Source of the DNA: Streptomyces parvus
GTDB taxonomy: Bacteria > Actinomycetota > Actinomycetes > Streptomycetales > Streptomycetaceae
Assembly (NCBI RefSeq): GCF_032121415.1
Contig: NZ_CP135079.1
Coordinates: 496,001-560,000, forward strand
Reading direction: 5' to 3'
Length of the DNA: 64,000 nt
Made by a program: the position numbers and the translations under genes. The notes below the pieces were generated by a model. It saw only the letters and a program-made list of their open reading frames with translations. It ran no database searches and was not told where the DNA came from. Shown here in pieces: positions 31,155 through 41,525 of the stretch (the first letter of the stretch is position 1; each line of letters starts with the position of its first letter).

Positions 31155-31305
31155 CACGGTCCCCTCGCTCCCTCCGGAACGCCTCGCACGGGCCGACCGG
31201 ACACATGGACCTTCCATGCGGAGAAGATCACGCTACGTCGAGCGGGGCCCGGGCGTGCTCGTCGGGGAAGAGGCCGTCCCGGGCGACGCGGGCGCGCAGC
31301 GGGCC

Positions 31306-31354
31306 TCCGACACGGCCGGCCGAGCCGCTCGGCGGGTCGGCCGGCCGTGTCGGA
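31306..31354 (-). terminator. Strong terminator after the serine hydrolase gene
   Basis: Perfect 18-base arms at 31306-31323 and 31337-31354 (TCCGACACGGCCGGCCGA and its complement) with a 13-base loop, two bases past the hydrolase stop. Confidence 0.85.
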
Positions 31355-31356
31355 GC

Positions 31357-32817
<1,461 letters not shown>

Positions 32818-32897
32818 TCACGTGCGGCCTGAGGGCCGATGGGCCGGGGCGCGGTCGGTCGCCGGTGCGTGGACCGGATCTCAGGCGTACCGGCGGG

Positions 32898-33413
32898 TCA
32901 CCACCAGTCGACGCCGTTCTTGGTCGCGCAGCGGACGACGCCGTTGGTGGCGAGCGAACCACAGACCCGGAACTGGTAGTCGGGGTCGGTGCTGGTGCGT
33001 TTGAAAGGAGTCGTCAGGCTCTGGCCGTGGCTCTGTACGGAGAACGGTCCGCACTGGAGCCAGGGGCGGATCGGCCATTCGGGCCTGCCCCCGTCGTCCC
33101 ATCCGGCGGCACGCCAGTCCATCCACACCTTGTCACCCGGGCGGGTGGGCCCGCTGATCTTCCCGAAGGCGATCTGCTGGCCCCCGTACACCCCCTTCTC
33201 CAAGGTGATGACGACCCCGCCGCCGAGGTCCAGGCTGCGAGGCTTGTCGGTGTCGCCGGAGGCGTTGTCCGGGTGGTCGCGGAAGCCCCGGGCGCCGTCC
33301 GTGCAGTCCGACGCGGCGGCCTGGACCGGGGCGACGGGCCCGGCGACGGCCAGACCGGCCGCGAGGGCGCATACCGCGGCGAGCGAGGTGAGTACGGAAC
33401 GCAGTTGACGCAT
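32898..33413 (-). CDS. Small secreted protein of unknown function
   Basis: A 171-residue protein with a clear Sec signal: MRQLRSVLTSLAAVCALAAG, ending near VQAAA. The mature part has four Cys (in DCTDG, LQCGP, RVCGS and RCATK) that can form two disulphides, plus aromatic motifs such as VWMDWRAAGWDDGG. It ends abruptly in VDWW. I do not recognise the family. The 281 bp between it and the serine hydrolase show nothing I can identify. Confidence 0.75.
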   Translation of the reverse strand: MRQLRSVLTSLAAVCALAAGLAVAGPVAPVQAAASDCTDGARGFRDHPDNASGDTDKPRSLDLGGGVVITLEKGVYGGQQIAFGKISGPTRPGDKVWMDWRAAGWDDGGRPEWPIRPWLQCGPFSVQSHGQSLTTPFKRTSTDPDYQFRVCGSLATNGVVRCATKNGVDWW

Positions 33414-33655
33414 GGTGGAGATGCCCTTTCGGTGGTTCGGCGGTCGCGGCGTCCGCCGCGCCAGACCTTCCCGTACGTGACAGCGCCTTGAGGGTGTCGC
33501 CGACGTACGGGACCTGCCCGGTGAACGAGCCACTGCCGCGCACGGAGCCGATGGTGGCGGGGGCGCCTTGTGCCGCACCATGGGGAGAACTGCGTATGGA
33601 CAACGGCGGGTTACGGTAAAGCGGGACATTCACGGGGACGCCGGGGGAAGTCGTC

Positions 33656-34483
33656 ATGCCGGACCGGTACGCACGCATGCTGGACCTGGCGGTCGAGGTG
33701 ATGAGCGCCGAGGCCGCTGAGTTCGTCTGGCCGCTGCTCACCGAGGAACTGCTCACGGCGCTCGACGGGGAGCTGATCGTGGTCAAGGAGGTGCCCTGGA
33801 CACCTGAGCGGGGCAGCGTGGTGATCCGCTCCCCGCGACCTCTGCCGGAAGCCGGCGTCGATGACGACTCGGTGCAGGCTCACATCCGCTCCGGGTACCC
33901 CTTCATCGACCGCTACGGCGCCAGCTCCGACTGGACGCCGCAGAGCGCCGCACGTGTGGTGGGAACGCGGACCTGGCAGAACAGTCCGACCGCCGACGCT
34001 CTGCGCCAGGCGTTCGGGACACGGCACGTGTTCGGCCTGCCGCTGCCGGGGAGGGGCCCGCACGTGAGCGGATTCCTGGTGCACCGCTCCGGCGGCGACT
34101 TCTCCCGGCACGATGAGCGCTACGCCGCGCGCGTCCAGCCACTCCTCAAGGCCGCGACGGCCCACCGGGCCCTCCTGACGGCACTGCGCAAGTCCTCAGG
34201 CAGCGATCACAGGCGGCAGGCCAACCACGCCCTGGCAGCCCCGCTGACCCCGCGCGAGACGAACGTGCTGCACCTGCTGGCCACGGGGCTGACCGCCGAG
34301 GTGATCGGACGCAGGCTGGGCATTTCTCCGCGCACCGTCCACAAGCACCTGAACGCGCTGTACCGGAAGCTCGGGGCCGCGGACAGGCTCAGCGCGGTGC
34401 TGCGCGCCCAGGACGCGGGCCTGCTTCCCGGGTCGGCCGGCGGGCATCGCAGCCCGGGTTCGGCCGACGGGCCTTCCCGGTAG
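33656..34483 (+). CDS. LuxR-family transcriptional regulator
   Basis: A 275-residue regulator. The C-terminal LuxR helix-turn-helix is complete: LTPRETNVLHLLATGLTAE, then IGRRLGISPRTVHKHLNALY and RKLGAADRLSAV. The N-terminal 190 residues show no receiver or ATPase motif and may be a GAF-like sensor. ATG at 33656 follows GGGGGAAG. It is divergent from the small secreted protein, sharing 242 bp of control region, which makes that gene a candidate target. Confidence 0.85.
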   Translation: MPDRYARMLDLAVEVMSAEAAEFVWPLLTEELLTALDGELIVVKEVPWTPERGSVVIRSPRPLPEAGVDDDSVQAHIRSGYPFIDRYGASSDWTPQSAARVVGTRTWQNSPTADALRQAFGTRHVFGLPLPGRGPHVSGFLVHRSGGDFSRHDERYAARVQPLLKAATAHRALLTALRKSSGSDHRRQANHALAAPLTPRETNVLHLLATGLTAEVIGRRLGISPRTVHKHLNALYRKLGAADRLSAVLRAQDAGLLPGSAGGHRSPGSADGPSR

Positions 34484-34521
34484 GCGGCAACCGGCCCCTC
34501 GTACCCCGCGCCCTCCCTGGC

Positions 34522-35031
34522 TCAGCTGAACATGTCGAGGTAGTGCCGTGTGTGGACCGGGTGGTAGTCGCCGAAATCGACGGATGCCGGGTCACCGCCT
34601 GTCTCGGCGGCGACGAGCCGGTCGAGGTAGTAGTCCCAGCCGGGGCCCACTCCCCCTGCCGTCGACGGGTCGTCACCGACGGACTGGGTGAAGGTGAGGG
34701 TGGTGGCGCCCTCGTGCTCGACGAGCGTGAGAGTCATGTGCCAGACGAGTTCCTCGCCGGGCACCTGCGACATGAGGACCAGACGGCGGGGGGCCTGGCA
34801 CTCCTGGATGGTGAGGACCTCGGCCTGGTGCTCGTCGCTCTCGTAGAGCATCCGGAAGTCGACCGAGCCGGTCGACGGATCGCCGGTCCATTCGCCGATC
34901 CACCGGGCCAGACGGTCCGGCTCGGTGACCGCCGCCCAGACGTCCTCGATGCCGGCCCGGAAGGTCCGGTCGAAGGCGATGCTGTCCAGGCCGTCGACGG
35001 TCACGCGACGCCCGGTGGGGTTGCTGGTCAT
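34522..35031 (-). CDS. SRPBCC/AHSA1-type START-fold protein
   Basis: A 169-residue protein of the AHSA1 group: IAFDRTFRAGIEDVWAAVTEPDRLARWIGEW at the N-terminus, VLMSQVPGEELVWHMTLTL and TLTFTQSVGDD in the sheet, and GPGWDYYLDRLVAAE in the last helix. Proteins of this kind bind hydrophobic ligands, and in Streptomyces they are often paired with ArsR regulators, as here. Its ATG overlaps the ArsR stop by four bases. Confidence 0.85.
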   Translation of the reverse strand: MTSNPTGRRVTVDGLDSIAFDRTFRAGIEDVWAAVTEPDRLARWIGEWTGDPSTGSVDFRMLYESDEHQAEVLTIQECQAPRRLVLMSQVPGEELVWHMTLTLVEHEGATTLTFTQSVGDDPSTAGGVGPGWDYYLDRLVAAETGGDPASVDFGDYHPVHTRHYLDMFS

Positions 35032-35405
35032 GCGGATTCCTCCTGAGGTCTTCCGGTACCGGGAACGGCGTCGGTGCCGGCCCGGCGGTCGTGGACGGTT
35101 CTGCGGACCTCCAGGTCGAGGGCGTCGAAGGCGCTCCCGGGGATCGGGGGGCGGCGCCCGGCGAGCTCGTCCAGCAGGGCACGGACCGGGGTGAGACCCG
35201 CGCGGGCGAGCGCGTAGTGGCGCTCGCGACCGCGGTCCTCGACCGTGACCAGCCCCGCCTCGGTGAGCAGTCGCAGATGCTTGCTCACCGCGGGCCGGCT
35301 GATCGGATGCCGCGCCGCGAGGTCGACCACCCGGGCAGGGCCGGAGGCGAGTGCGCGCAGCAGATCACGGCGTACGGGGTCGGCCAGGGCGCTGAACGGA
35401 TCCAC
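35028..35405 (-). CDS. ArsR-family winged-helix regulator
   Basis: A 125-residue regulator: FSALADPVRRDLLRALASGP, ARHPISRPAVSKHLRLLTEAG and RHYALARAGLTPV form the winged helix. There is no Cys, so it is not a classical metal sensor. It is first in a two-gene operon with the SRPBCC protein (ATGA overlap) and probably controls that operon. Confidence 0.88.
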   Translation of the reverse strand: MDPFSALADPVRRDLLRALASGPARVVDLAARHPISRPAVSKHLRLLTEAGLVTVEDRGRERHYALARAGLTPVRALLDELAGRRPPIPGSAFDALDLEVRRTVHDRRAGTDAVPGTGRPQEESA

Positions 35406-35623
35406 CCCTCATTGGTAACCCATGCGTTACCCATGGGCAAGCGTGCCTGGCGGTCCGGGTTGGCCCAGAAAGTCTCGGCTCTGTCGTCTGCCTCCACCGG
35501 CTGCTCCACGCCGACCGCGCCACCGGGGTGGAAGGGAAGATTCTCGACCTCCGCGGTGAACTCGCGGAACGGACGAGGACCTCGCAGCCGGACGTGCCAC
35601 CGGCCGCGAGCTGATGACCCGGC

Positions 35624-37129
35624 TCAGCCGCTGACCTGCTCCAGCTCACGGGCGTCGCGCCGCGGTCCGCCGAACCACTGGTGCAGCGCGGCTCGCAGAC
35701 CGTCGACGTCGCTCGGCCCGTGTCCGGTCCACACCATGTGGCAGTCGGGGCGCAGCAGCAGGCCGGTCGCGCTCGCGCCCTCCGCCTTGCCGCTCACGAC
35801 AGTGACCCGGTCGCGCCAGGGTTTCGCGGCCTCGGCGAAGTCGCCGCACAGGTCCAGCAGCAGGGGCCGGGCGGTGGTGGTCAAGTCGGCCAGCCGACGG
35901 GTGCCCGTGCCGGTGTGGACCACCAGGTCGGGCGCGAAGCCGTCGGTGGTTCCAGCGAGCAGGTGGGCGATGCGTTCCGTGCCGCCGGGGGAGGCGAGCA
36001 GGTCACCGAAGACGGTCCGCAGGGCACTGACTTCCGGTCCGGGGCGCATCAGTGCCGACTGGGACAGGGTCGAGGCCACGACGCGTTCCGCGACAGGCCG
36101 GCGTTCCTCGTCGTAGGTGTCGAGCAGACCTTCGGGGGCCCACCCTCGCACTGTGGCGGCCAGCTTCCAACCGAGGTTGACCGCGTCCTGCAGGCCGAGG
36201 TTGAGTCCCGGGCCGCCGATCGCCGAGTGCACGTGGGCCGCGTCGCCCAGCAGCAGTACCCGCCTGTCCCGGTAGCGCTCTGCCAGTCGGGTGTTCCCGC
36301 CGACAAGACGTCGAAGCAGGTGCGGCCCCTCTCCCCGGGGCGGCCCCAGGGGGACGGGCGCACCCAGCACGCGTTCGGCGCTCGCCATCATCTCTTCGAA
36401 GGTCATCGGGGTGGTGTGCTCGTCCGGCCCGCCGGTTTCGGTGGTGTTGAGGACAGGCACCCGGCCAGGCAGCAGACCCCACGCGATCGTGCCGCGCTCC
36501 GTGCGCACGTACAGCAGGGGTGGCAGGTTCCCGTAACCGGGAACCTGAAGGCTGCCGTCCGGACCCAGGTACTCGTCCTCCACGGACACGTGCGCGGACC
36601 GGGTGACGAAGTCGTCGGTGGTCACGCCGGGGAAGCCGATGCCGGACAGGCGTCGCACCAGGCTGTGCCCCCCGTCAGCCCCTACCAGGTAACGGGCGGT
36701 GAGAGCCTCACCGTCGGCAAGGGTGATCCGGACGAAGCCGTCGTCCTGGTGCAGATCGGCCACCTCCTGCCCCCTGCGGAGGTCGACACCGAGTTCCACG
36801 GCGCGTTCTGCGAGGACCTTTTCGATCTGCTCCTGCGGAGCCGGGAGCAGGCTCACGGGGTTGTCGTCGAGTCCGGTGAGGTCCAGCGTGAATGCGCCGA
36901 ACATGTAGCGGGGTGCGGGTCGGGGCGGCTCACTGGAGCCGCTGATGCGTGCGTAGAGACCACGTCGGTCGAGCGTGCGCACCACCTGACCGACCAGACC
37001 GTTCGCCCGGGGCTCGGTCTTCGGGCCGGCGAGACGCTCCAGCACAACCGGGCGCACCCCAGCCAGTGCCAGCTCGCAGGCGAGCATCAATCCGTTCGGG
37101 CCGCCACCGACAATTACTACTTCAATCAT
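35624..37129 (-). CDS. FAD-dependent aromatic monooxygenase
   Basis: A 501-residue class A flavoprotein hydroxylase. It has the FAD-binding VVIVGGGPNGLMLACEL at the N-terminus, the DG motif in YLVGADGGHSLVRRL and the second FAD motif VLLLGDAAHVHSAIGGPGLNLG, followed by a thioredoxin-like C-terminal domain. Length and motifs match polyketide hydroxylases and rifampicin-type monooxygenases. ATG at 37129 has AAGGAG eight bases upstream. The TetR gene lies 75 bp ahead in the same direction. Detoxification of an aromatic antibiotic or a tailoring role are both possible. Confidence 0.9.
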   Translation of the reverse strand: MIEVVIVGGGPNGLMLACELALAGVRPVVLERLAGPKTEPRANGLVGQVVRTLDRRGLYARISGSSEPPRPAPRYMFGAFTLDLTGLDDNPVSLLPAPQEQIEKVLAERAVELGVDLRRGQEVADLHQDDGFVRITLADGEALTARYLVGADGGHSLVRRLSGIGFPGVTTDDFVTRSAHVSVEDEYLGPDGSLQVPGYGNLPPLLYVRTERGTIAWGLLPGRVPVLNTTETGGPDEHTTPMTFEEMMASAERVLGAPVPLGPPRGEGPHLLRRLVGGNTRLAERYRDRRVLLLGDAAHVHSAIGGPGLNLGLQDAVNLGWKLAATVRGWAPEGLLDTYDEERRPVAERVVASTLSQSALMRPGPEVSALRTVFGDLLASPGGTERIAHLLAGTTDGFAPDLVVHTGTGTRRLADLTTTARPLLLDLCGDFAEAAKPWRDRVTVVSGKAEGASATGLLLRPDCHMVWTGHGPSDVDGLRAALHQWFGGPRRDARELEQVSG

Positions 37130-37204
37130 GATAATTCTCCTTTTTGGGGAATGACGGCGTAGAGGCCGCAAGCAGCAGCCCCTGTTCAGGATGGAAAGGC
37201 GGGA

Positions 37205-37816
37205 CTACGGCGTGGGAAGCCCGGTGGCCACCATGCGCAGAGCCCGGGGCAGCAGAACCTCCATCGGCTCGCCCGTGCCGCCTTGCACGAACAGTTCGAG
37301 GGCGACATTGTTCGCGGCCATCACGCTCGCGGCCACCAGGCGGGGGTAGAGATCGGACTCGGGATCCGTGCCCGTGCGGTCAGCGATCGCTGCGGCCAGC
37401 TCCTTCTCCGCAATCTTGCTCGCCCGCAGCATCTCGGCCTCCAGCGCTGGTTCGGCCAACATCACCCGCAGACCGGCCGCCCACTCATCGGGCTCCTGAG
37501 GCGGCATGTGCTCCACCTCGGGGCCAGGCTCCAGCTGCCGTAGCGCCGCCCGGGTGATCGCCTCCCACAAGGGCTCGCCGGGCGGTCCGTGACGCAGCTC
37601 GGCCGCGAGCCGCAGGGAGCGCTCGAGGTAGCGAAACGCGATCGCCTCGGCCTTGCTGGAGAAGTAGTTGTTGTAGGTGCGCGGAGACACCCCGACCGCC
37701 GCGGCGATGTCCTCCACCTTGACCGCACTCAACCCGCGCTCGACGGTGAGCCGGACTGCGGCCCAGCTCAGCGCTGCGCGCGTGGCTTCCTTCTTGCGCT
37801 CCCGAAGACCACTCAT
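37205..37816 (-). CDS. TetR-family regulator of the FAD monooxygenase
   Basis: A 203-residue regulator: LRERKKEATRAALSWAAVRL, VEDIAAAVGVSPRTYNNYF and SSKAEAIAFRYLE form the DNA-binding domain. The C-terminal part is helical with no ligand hint. It is co-oriented with and directly upstream of the monooxygenase, so it probably represses the two-gene unit. Confidence 0.88.
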   Translation of the reverse strand: MSGLRERKKEATRAALSWAAVRLTVERGLSAVKVEDIAAAVGVSPRTYNNYFSSKAEAIAFRYLERSLRLAAELRHGPPGEPLWEAITRAALRQLEPGPEVEHMPPQEPDEWAAGLRVMLAEPALEAEMLRASKIAEKELAAAIADRTGTDPESDLYPRLVAASVMAANNVALELFVQGGTGEPMEVLLPRALRMVATGLPTP

Positions 37817-37836
37817 GCCTTCACATTAACAGAACC

Positions 37837-37866
37837 TGCGTGGCGCGCAATTATTCGTGGCACGCA
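37837..37866. promoter_or_regulatory. Candidate operator before the TetR/monooxygenase unit
   Basis: Two similar near-palindromes, TGCGTGGCGCGCA at 37837-37849 and TTCGTGGCACGCA at 37854-37866, lie 21 bp before the regulator start. The 17-bp period puts them on different faces of the helix. Assigned by position only. Confidence 0.35.
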
Positions 37867-38007
37867 CTTTTCTGGACGAGGACGCGGTGGCCGCCCCCGT
37901 AGGCCGGCCTGAGGGTCTTCCCCCAACTCCGGTTGTGGCAACCGCCAGGCGCTCGGGTTCCTCCACAGGTGTCGCCCGCCGCCTCGCGGTGGTCCCGCTA
38001 TCGGCGC

Positions 38008-38769
38008 CTACGGTGGAGTTGGCTGGCGCCTCGTCCTGACGTCGAGCAGCGTGCGGTCCAGATCGATCAGGTGGTCTCCGAAGCCTCCCCGCGCGCGGGG
38101 GGTCCGGCGGGCCGACGTGCTGACGGGGCAGTCGGGGGTGCGCAGGAGGTGTGCGCCTGTCCGTTCCAATGCCTCGACCAGGCCCCGGTCCTCGTCGAGC
38201 GGGGTCGGCGGGAAGCCACCCGCGACCGCGTAGGCGTGACTGCTGACGCCGAGATTCGCGCCGTGCACGTGCGGGTGGTGCCACGGGCGGTGCGCCGGTG
38301 GGCGTGACCTCTCGTACAGCCGGCGGTAACGGTCGGCCAGCTCGGCCTTGTCAGCCGGCCATCGGTCCACGGTCACGGTGCCGATGACAGCGTCCCAGCC
38401 CTCGGCGGCACGAGCCGCCTGGAAGGCGAGCCAGTCCGGCCGTACCGTGCTGTCGGCGTCGGTGGAAGCGATCCACACGCCGCCCGGGGCACCGCCGATC
38501 GCACCGAGCGCGGCTCGCACACCGGCAGCCCGGGCCCGGCCGACGTTGCGGAAACGGACCGGTACGACGAGAGCGCCCGCCTCTCGGGAGACCGCGGCGG
38601 TGGCATCCGTGCAGCAATCCGCCACCACCACCGTGAGGACGCGTACCGACTCGATGCCGGGGTGCGCGGCCGCCGCGCGCACGGACTCCAGTGCGGCTGG
38701 AAGAAGGTTCTCCTCGTCGCGGGCCGGGATGACGACAGCGATGTTCTCGATGCTTGCCTCTGGGGTCAT
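38008..38769 (-). CDS. GT2-family glycosyltransferase
   Basis: A 253-residue GT-A fold enzyme: IAVVIPARDEENLLPAALES at the N-terminus, VVVADCCTDATAAV, then the DxD-type metal site in WIASTDADSTVRPDWL and a later GGFPPTPLDEDRGLVEAL. There is no membrane helix. It is the last of four genes overlapping by four bases each (ATGA with the methyltransferase), so it should transfer a sugar in the same pathway. Donor and acceptor are unknown. Confidence 0.85.
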   Translation of the reverse strand: MTPEASIENIAVVIPARDEENLLPAALESVRAAAAHPGIESVRVLTVVVADCCTDATAAVSREAGALVVPVRFRNVGRARAAGVRAALGAIGGAPGGVWIASTDADSTVRPDWLAFQAARAAEGWDAVIGTVTVDRWPADKAELADRYRRLYERSRPPAHRPWHHPHVHGANLGVSSHAYAVAGGFPPTPLDEDRGLVEALERTGAHLLRTPDCPVSTSARRTPRARGGFGDHLIDLDRTLLDVRTRRQPTPP

Positions 38770-39422
38770 ACGAGGCCCTCGCGGGCGGCGGGCGAGGGTG
38801 CTGCCGTCCCGTCAGGACTGGTGCGCTCGTAGACCTGGAGTACGAAGTCGCTCTCCCTGTGGTCGGCCGTCAGTGTCAGCCCCGGGAGGGAGCCGACGGT
38901 CCGGGCCAGCGTGCTGCCGGTGCCGTGGTGATCGGGTACAGGGTGGTTCCAGTGCGCGGTGACCAGGGTTCCGCCCGGTTCCAGTGCGTCGACCGAACGG
39001 TGCAGGACCGTCCGGAGGGTGGGGGCGTCGAAGTAGTAGAGAAGTTCGGACAGGACGACGAGGTCGAAGCGGCCATGCGGCCATTGGCCGGGAATGGTCA
39101 GGGCGTGCACTTCCACCTGAGGAAGAGCGGAGGTGCGCCGGCGTGCGGTGGCGACTGCGGATTCCACCCGGTCGCAGGCCACGACCTGGTCACACCGTTC
39201 GGCCAGACGTACGGTCAGCTCGCCGACGGAGCAGGCAGGTTCGAAGGCGCGGCGATAGCGGGGCAAGGGCAGGCTCGCCACGGTGAGGTCGTACTTGCGG
39301 CGCTCGTACCAGCGTTCGGCGAGGTGCCAGGGGTCGGGAGCGCCGCGGTACATCTTCTCGAAGTACGCCCCAGGCGTGCCACCCGCGCCGGGGATGTCGG
39401 GGGTGTCCTGCGCGCCGCTCAC
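38766..39422 (-). CDS. NodS-like SAM methyltransferase
   Basis: A 218-residue class I methyltransferase beginning at GTG 39422, overlapping the PIG-L stop (GTGA). The text YFEKMYRGAPDPWHLAERWYERRKY and FEPACSVGELTVRLAERCD is typical of the NodS/PF05401 group, followed by DLVVLSELLYYFD. NodS N-methylates the deacetylated glucosamine of Nod factors. Here too the gene follows a deacetylase, which suggests methylation of a freed amine. Confidence 0.83.
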   Translation of the reverse strand: MSGAQDTPDIPGAGGTPGAYFEKMYRGAPDPWHLAERWYERRKYDLTVASLPLPRYRRAFEPACSVGELTVRLAERCDQVVACDRVESAVATARRRTSALPQVEVHALTIPGQWPHGRFDLVVLSELLYYFDAPTLRTVLHRSVDALEPGGTLVTAHWNHPVPDHHGTGSTLARTVGSLPGLTLTADHRESDFVLQVYERTSPDGTAAPSPAAREGLV

Positions 39423-40183
39423 CGGAACACCACCTCCCGGTCGCGCAGATGGTGCGCCAGCTCCTCCGGGGGGAGGATCGCCGCGTCGCCCGGCCCCGGG
39501 CCCAAGGGCTCGGTCTGACTGACGAACCGCCCCACAGCCCTCCTCTTTCGTTCCAGCACCGTTGGGGGCAGGACGATGCGCGCCGCGCTCCGCCACGGCA
39601 CCCGGAGATCCCCCGGTACCGCCCAGTGCCACATCCACACCGGGTAGAGCCAGCAGGCGGCACCCACCGAGTCCGCCGCGCGCACGGCCGCCCGTCCCGC
39701 TGCCTCGTGGTCGCCGTGCACATCGCCGGTCCACGGTGCGACCACCAGGTCAGCGCCGTGTGCCAGGCGCGCGATGCGGGCCGCGACCTCATCCTCGTAC
39801 GCCCCCGCCTTCGTGTCGGGAATCCGCAGCCTCACGACGTCCGAGTCCGCCGCCCCGAGCTCGGCCAGCGCCGCCCGTGTCTCGGCGGCACGCACCTTCA
39901 CGAGGTCGCACGCGCTGACCACGTCGCTGTCGGGGTGGGACCCCTCGCCATCGGTGACGGCGACCACGGTCACTTCCGCACCCGAGGCCGAGAGCAGCGC
40001 GATCCCGCCGCCGAAACCGAGCACCTCGTCGTCAGGATGGGCGGCGACCACCACCACTCGGCCGAACGGTCCCAGGGAGACTTCCGGAAGGCTGGTCCAG
40101 CCCGGCCATGCCTGCCAGTCCGCCTCGGGGGTGCCCGGGGCCTGGATCGGATCGGCGAAGCTGCCGCCGTCGGCGACCGTCAT
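39419..40183 (-). CDS. PIG-L family deacetylase of the four-gene operon
   Basis: A 254-residue LmbE/PIG-L zinc enzyme: VVVVAAHPDDEVLGFGGGI near residue 45, VVAVTDGEGSHPDSD, and GDVHGDHEAAGRAA as the second metal segment. It lacks a signal peptide. It starts with ATG overlapping the acyl-CoA dehydrogenase stop (ATGA). Removal of an acyl group from an amino sugar is the usual family reaction. Confidence 0.87.
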   Translation of the reverse strand: MTVADGGSFADPIQAPGTPEADWQAWPGWTSLPEVSLGPFGRVVVVAAHPDDEVLGFGGGIALLSASGAEVTVVAVTDGEGSHPDSDVVSACDLVKVRAAETRAALAELGAADSDVVRLRIPDTKAGAYEDEVAARIARLAHGADLVVAPWTGDVHGDHEAAGRAAVRAADSVGAACWLYPVWMWHWAVPGDLRVPWRSAARIVLPPTVLERKRRAVGRFVSQTEPLGPGPGDAAILPPEELAHHLRDREVVFR

Positions 40184-41169
40184 CGGCTGCCCTCCGGCCT
40201 GGCCAGGTAGGCGCCGAGTCCGGCAAGCTCACGTTCGGCGTGGTGCTGGCGGATGTAGACGGTCAGGTCGGCGACTGTGCGGGCGTGCGAGGCGTCGTGG
40301 CACAGCGGGCCCGCTCCGGTCGCCCTGCCCACGTGGTCCAGCACCGTGCGGCAGACCGATTCGATGAACGCGCGTGCCCGCATTGCCCGCAGTTGGGCGC
40401 CGCCCCTCTCGTCGGTGGGATCCCCGTCGATCTCGGCGGCCGCCTGCTCCAGGAGCGCTTCGGCTGCGTGCAACTGGACGTCCACCGCCCCCAGGTGGGC
40501 GTCGGTGTGCGGCTCGGCCCGACCCGCGGCCGCGTCGCGCAGCACGCGGGAAGCCGCCACCGCGCCGCCGTACCAGCACGCGGCCACCCCGATGCCTCCG
40601 TGCCAGAACCCGGGCCTGCGCACATATGCCTCGGGCTCACCGACCGCGGTCGCCGGCACGTTCGTGAACCGTACGTCCGGGGTGTCGCTGCCCGCCATGC
40701 CGACGGCCTGCCAGCTGCCCTCCACCGGTCGGCAACCGCCTGCGTCCACCTCGACCGCGAAGAGCCGCCGCGACTCCCCTGCCCGGGCTGTGACCAGGGC
40801 GCGGGTGCAGCTGTGCGCGCCCGAGCAGTACTGCTTGAGCCCGTTCAGCACCCACCCCTGCCCCGCCCGGGAGGCGACAAGCCCCTCACCCGGCGGCTCG
40901 GCCGCCCACACGCCCCACAGTTCGCCCGCCAGCGGCGGCGGCTCCCCCAGCTCCGCAAGGATGGCTGTGGCGTCGACATGTCCCTCGACCAGGCGCGCGG
41001 TGCACAGACCGGCCTCGGCGACGCCCCGCAGAGCCGCGAACCGCTCAGCCGTACGCCCGGAACCCGGCAAAGGGAAAGCCAGCTCTCCCTTCTCGATGCG
41101 CCTGACCGCGTCGACGAAACCGTCTGCGGCCTGCGCGGCATCGACGGGCAGAGCAGGATCTGCTGGCAT
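40180..41169 (-). CDS. Acyl-CoA dehydrogenase-like protein of the four-gene operon
   Basis: A 329-residue member of the acyl-CoA dehydrogenase fold, shorter than the usual 380. The N-lobe contains LAGELWGVWAAEPPGEGL, the middle GWVLNGLKQYCSGAHSCTRALV, then GMAGSDTPDVRFTNVPATAV. The C-terminal helices have HTDAHLGAVDVQLHAAEALL and LCHDASHARTVADL. The classical catalytic Glu is not obvious. ATG at 41169 has AAGGAG upstream, and the longer reading to 41226 is rejected. It is first in an operon with a deacetylase, methyltransferase and glycosyltransferase. Confidence 0.83.
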   Translation of the reverse strand: MPADPALPVDAAQAADGFVDAVRRIEKGELAFPLPGSGRTAERFAALRGVAEAGLCTARLVEGHVDATAILAELGEPPPLAGELWGVWAAEPPGEGLVASRAGQGWVLNGLKQYCSGAHSCTRALVTARAGESRRLFAVEVDAGGCRPVEGSWQAVGMAGSDTPDVRFTNVPATAVGEPEAYVRRPGFWHGGIGVAACWYGGAVAASRVLRDAAAGRAEPHTDAHLGAVDVQLHAAEALLEQAAAEIDGDPTDERGGAQLRAMRARAFIESVCRTVLDHVGRATGAGPLCHDASHARTVADLTVYIRQHHAERELAGLGAYLARPEGSR

Positions 41170-41525
41170 GACTCGGACTCCTTCAGGACTGACGGGCAGC
41201 TCCGACGAAGCCGGACGCCTCTCCACGATGGATCGACACCCGAATTCGCGCGACCGCGCCCAGGCGGGCGGCCCTCCTCTGTGCCCCTCTCACCAGGAAC
41301 GAAACACCTGCGGTCCACAGGCCGGGGCATATGTGGCTCACTCCACGAGAGGAGACAGAGCACTGCATGACCGGACCGGGAGACGTGCGGCCACCGAAAA
41401 GGTCTCCCGTTCCGGCCGACGGCCCGCCGCAGCCGGCCACGTCTTCGCTGCCTGCACAGCGGTGACGTCGTACACGCGCGAATCGGCGGAGAGGTGCTTC
41501 TGCGCCTCTCCGTACGCAACCAGAC
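41170..41525. other. Intergenic stretch upstream of the four-gene operon
   Basis: These 356 bp lie between the operon's first gene and the end of the next TetR gene, both on the minus strand. They contain the TetR terminator at 41487-41512 and presumably the operon promoter nearer 41170-41300. A 32-codon plus-strand frame from 41367 after GAGAGGAGA has no recognisable content. Confidence 0.4.
41487..41512 (-). terminator. Terminator after the TetR gene
   Basis: CGGAGAGGTGC at 41487-41497 pairs with GCGCCTCTCCG at 41502-41512 with one G-T wobble and a four-base loop, 14 bp beyond the TetR stop. Confidence 0.65.

Noticed and set aside
35486..35614. 43-codon plus-strand frame with gene-like text (GVEGKILDLRGELAERTRT) between the ArsR gene and the monooxygenase
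   Set aside because: No start with a ribosome site and no recognised family. It may be a remnant, but the evidence is too thin to call.
37857..38039. 60-codon plus-strand frame in the gap between the TetR gene and the GT2 gene
   Set aside because: Starts inside the candidate operator, has no ribosome site, and ends inside the antisense of the GT2 gene.
41367..41465. 32-codon frame after GAGAGGAGA in the gap before the four-gene operon
   Set aside because: The peptide is proline-rich and shows no conserved or structural feature; a good ribosome site alone is weak evidence in GC-rich DNA.
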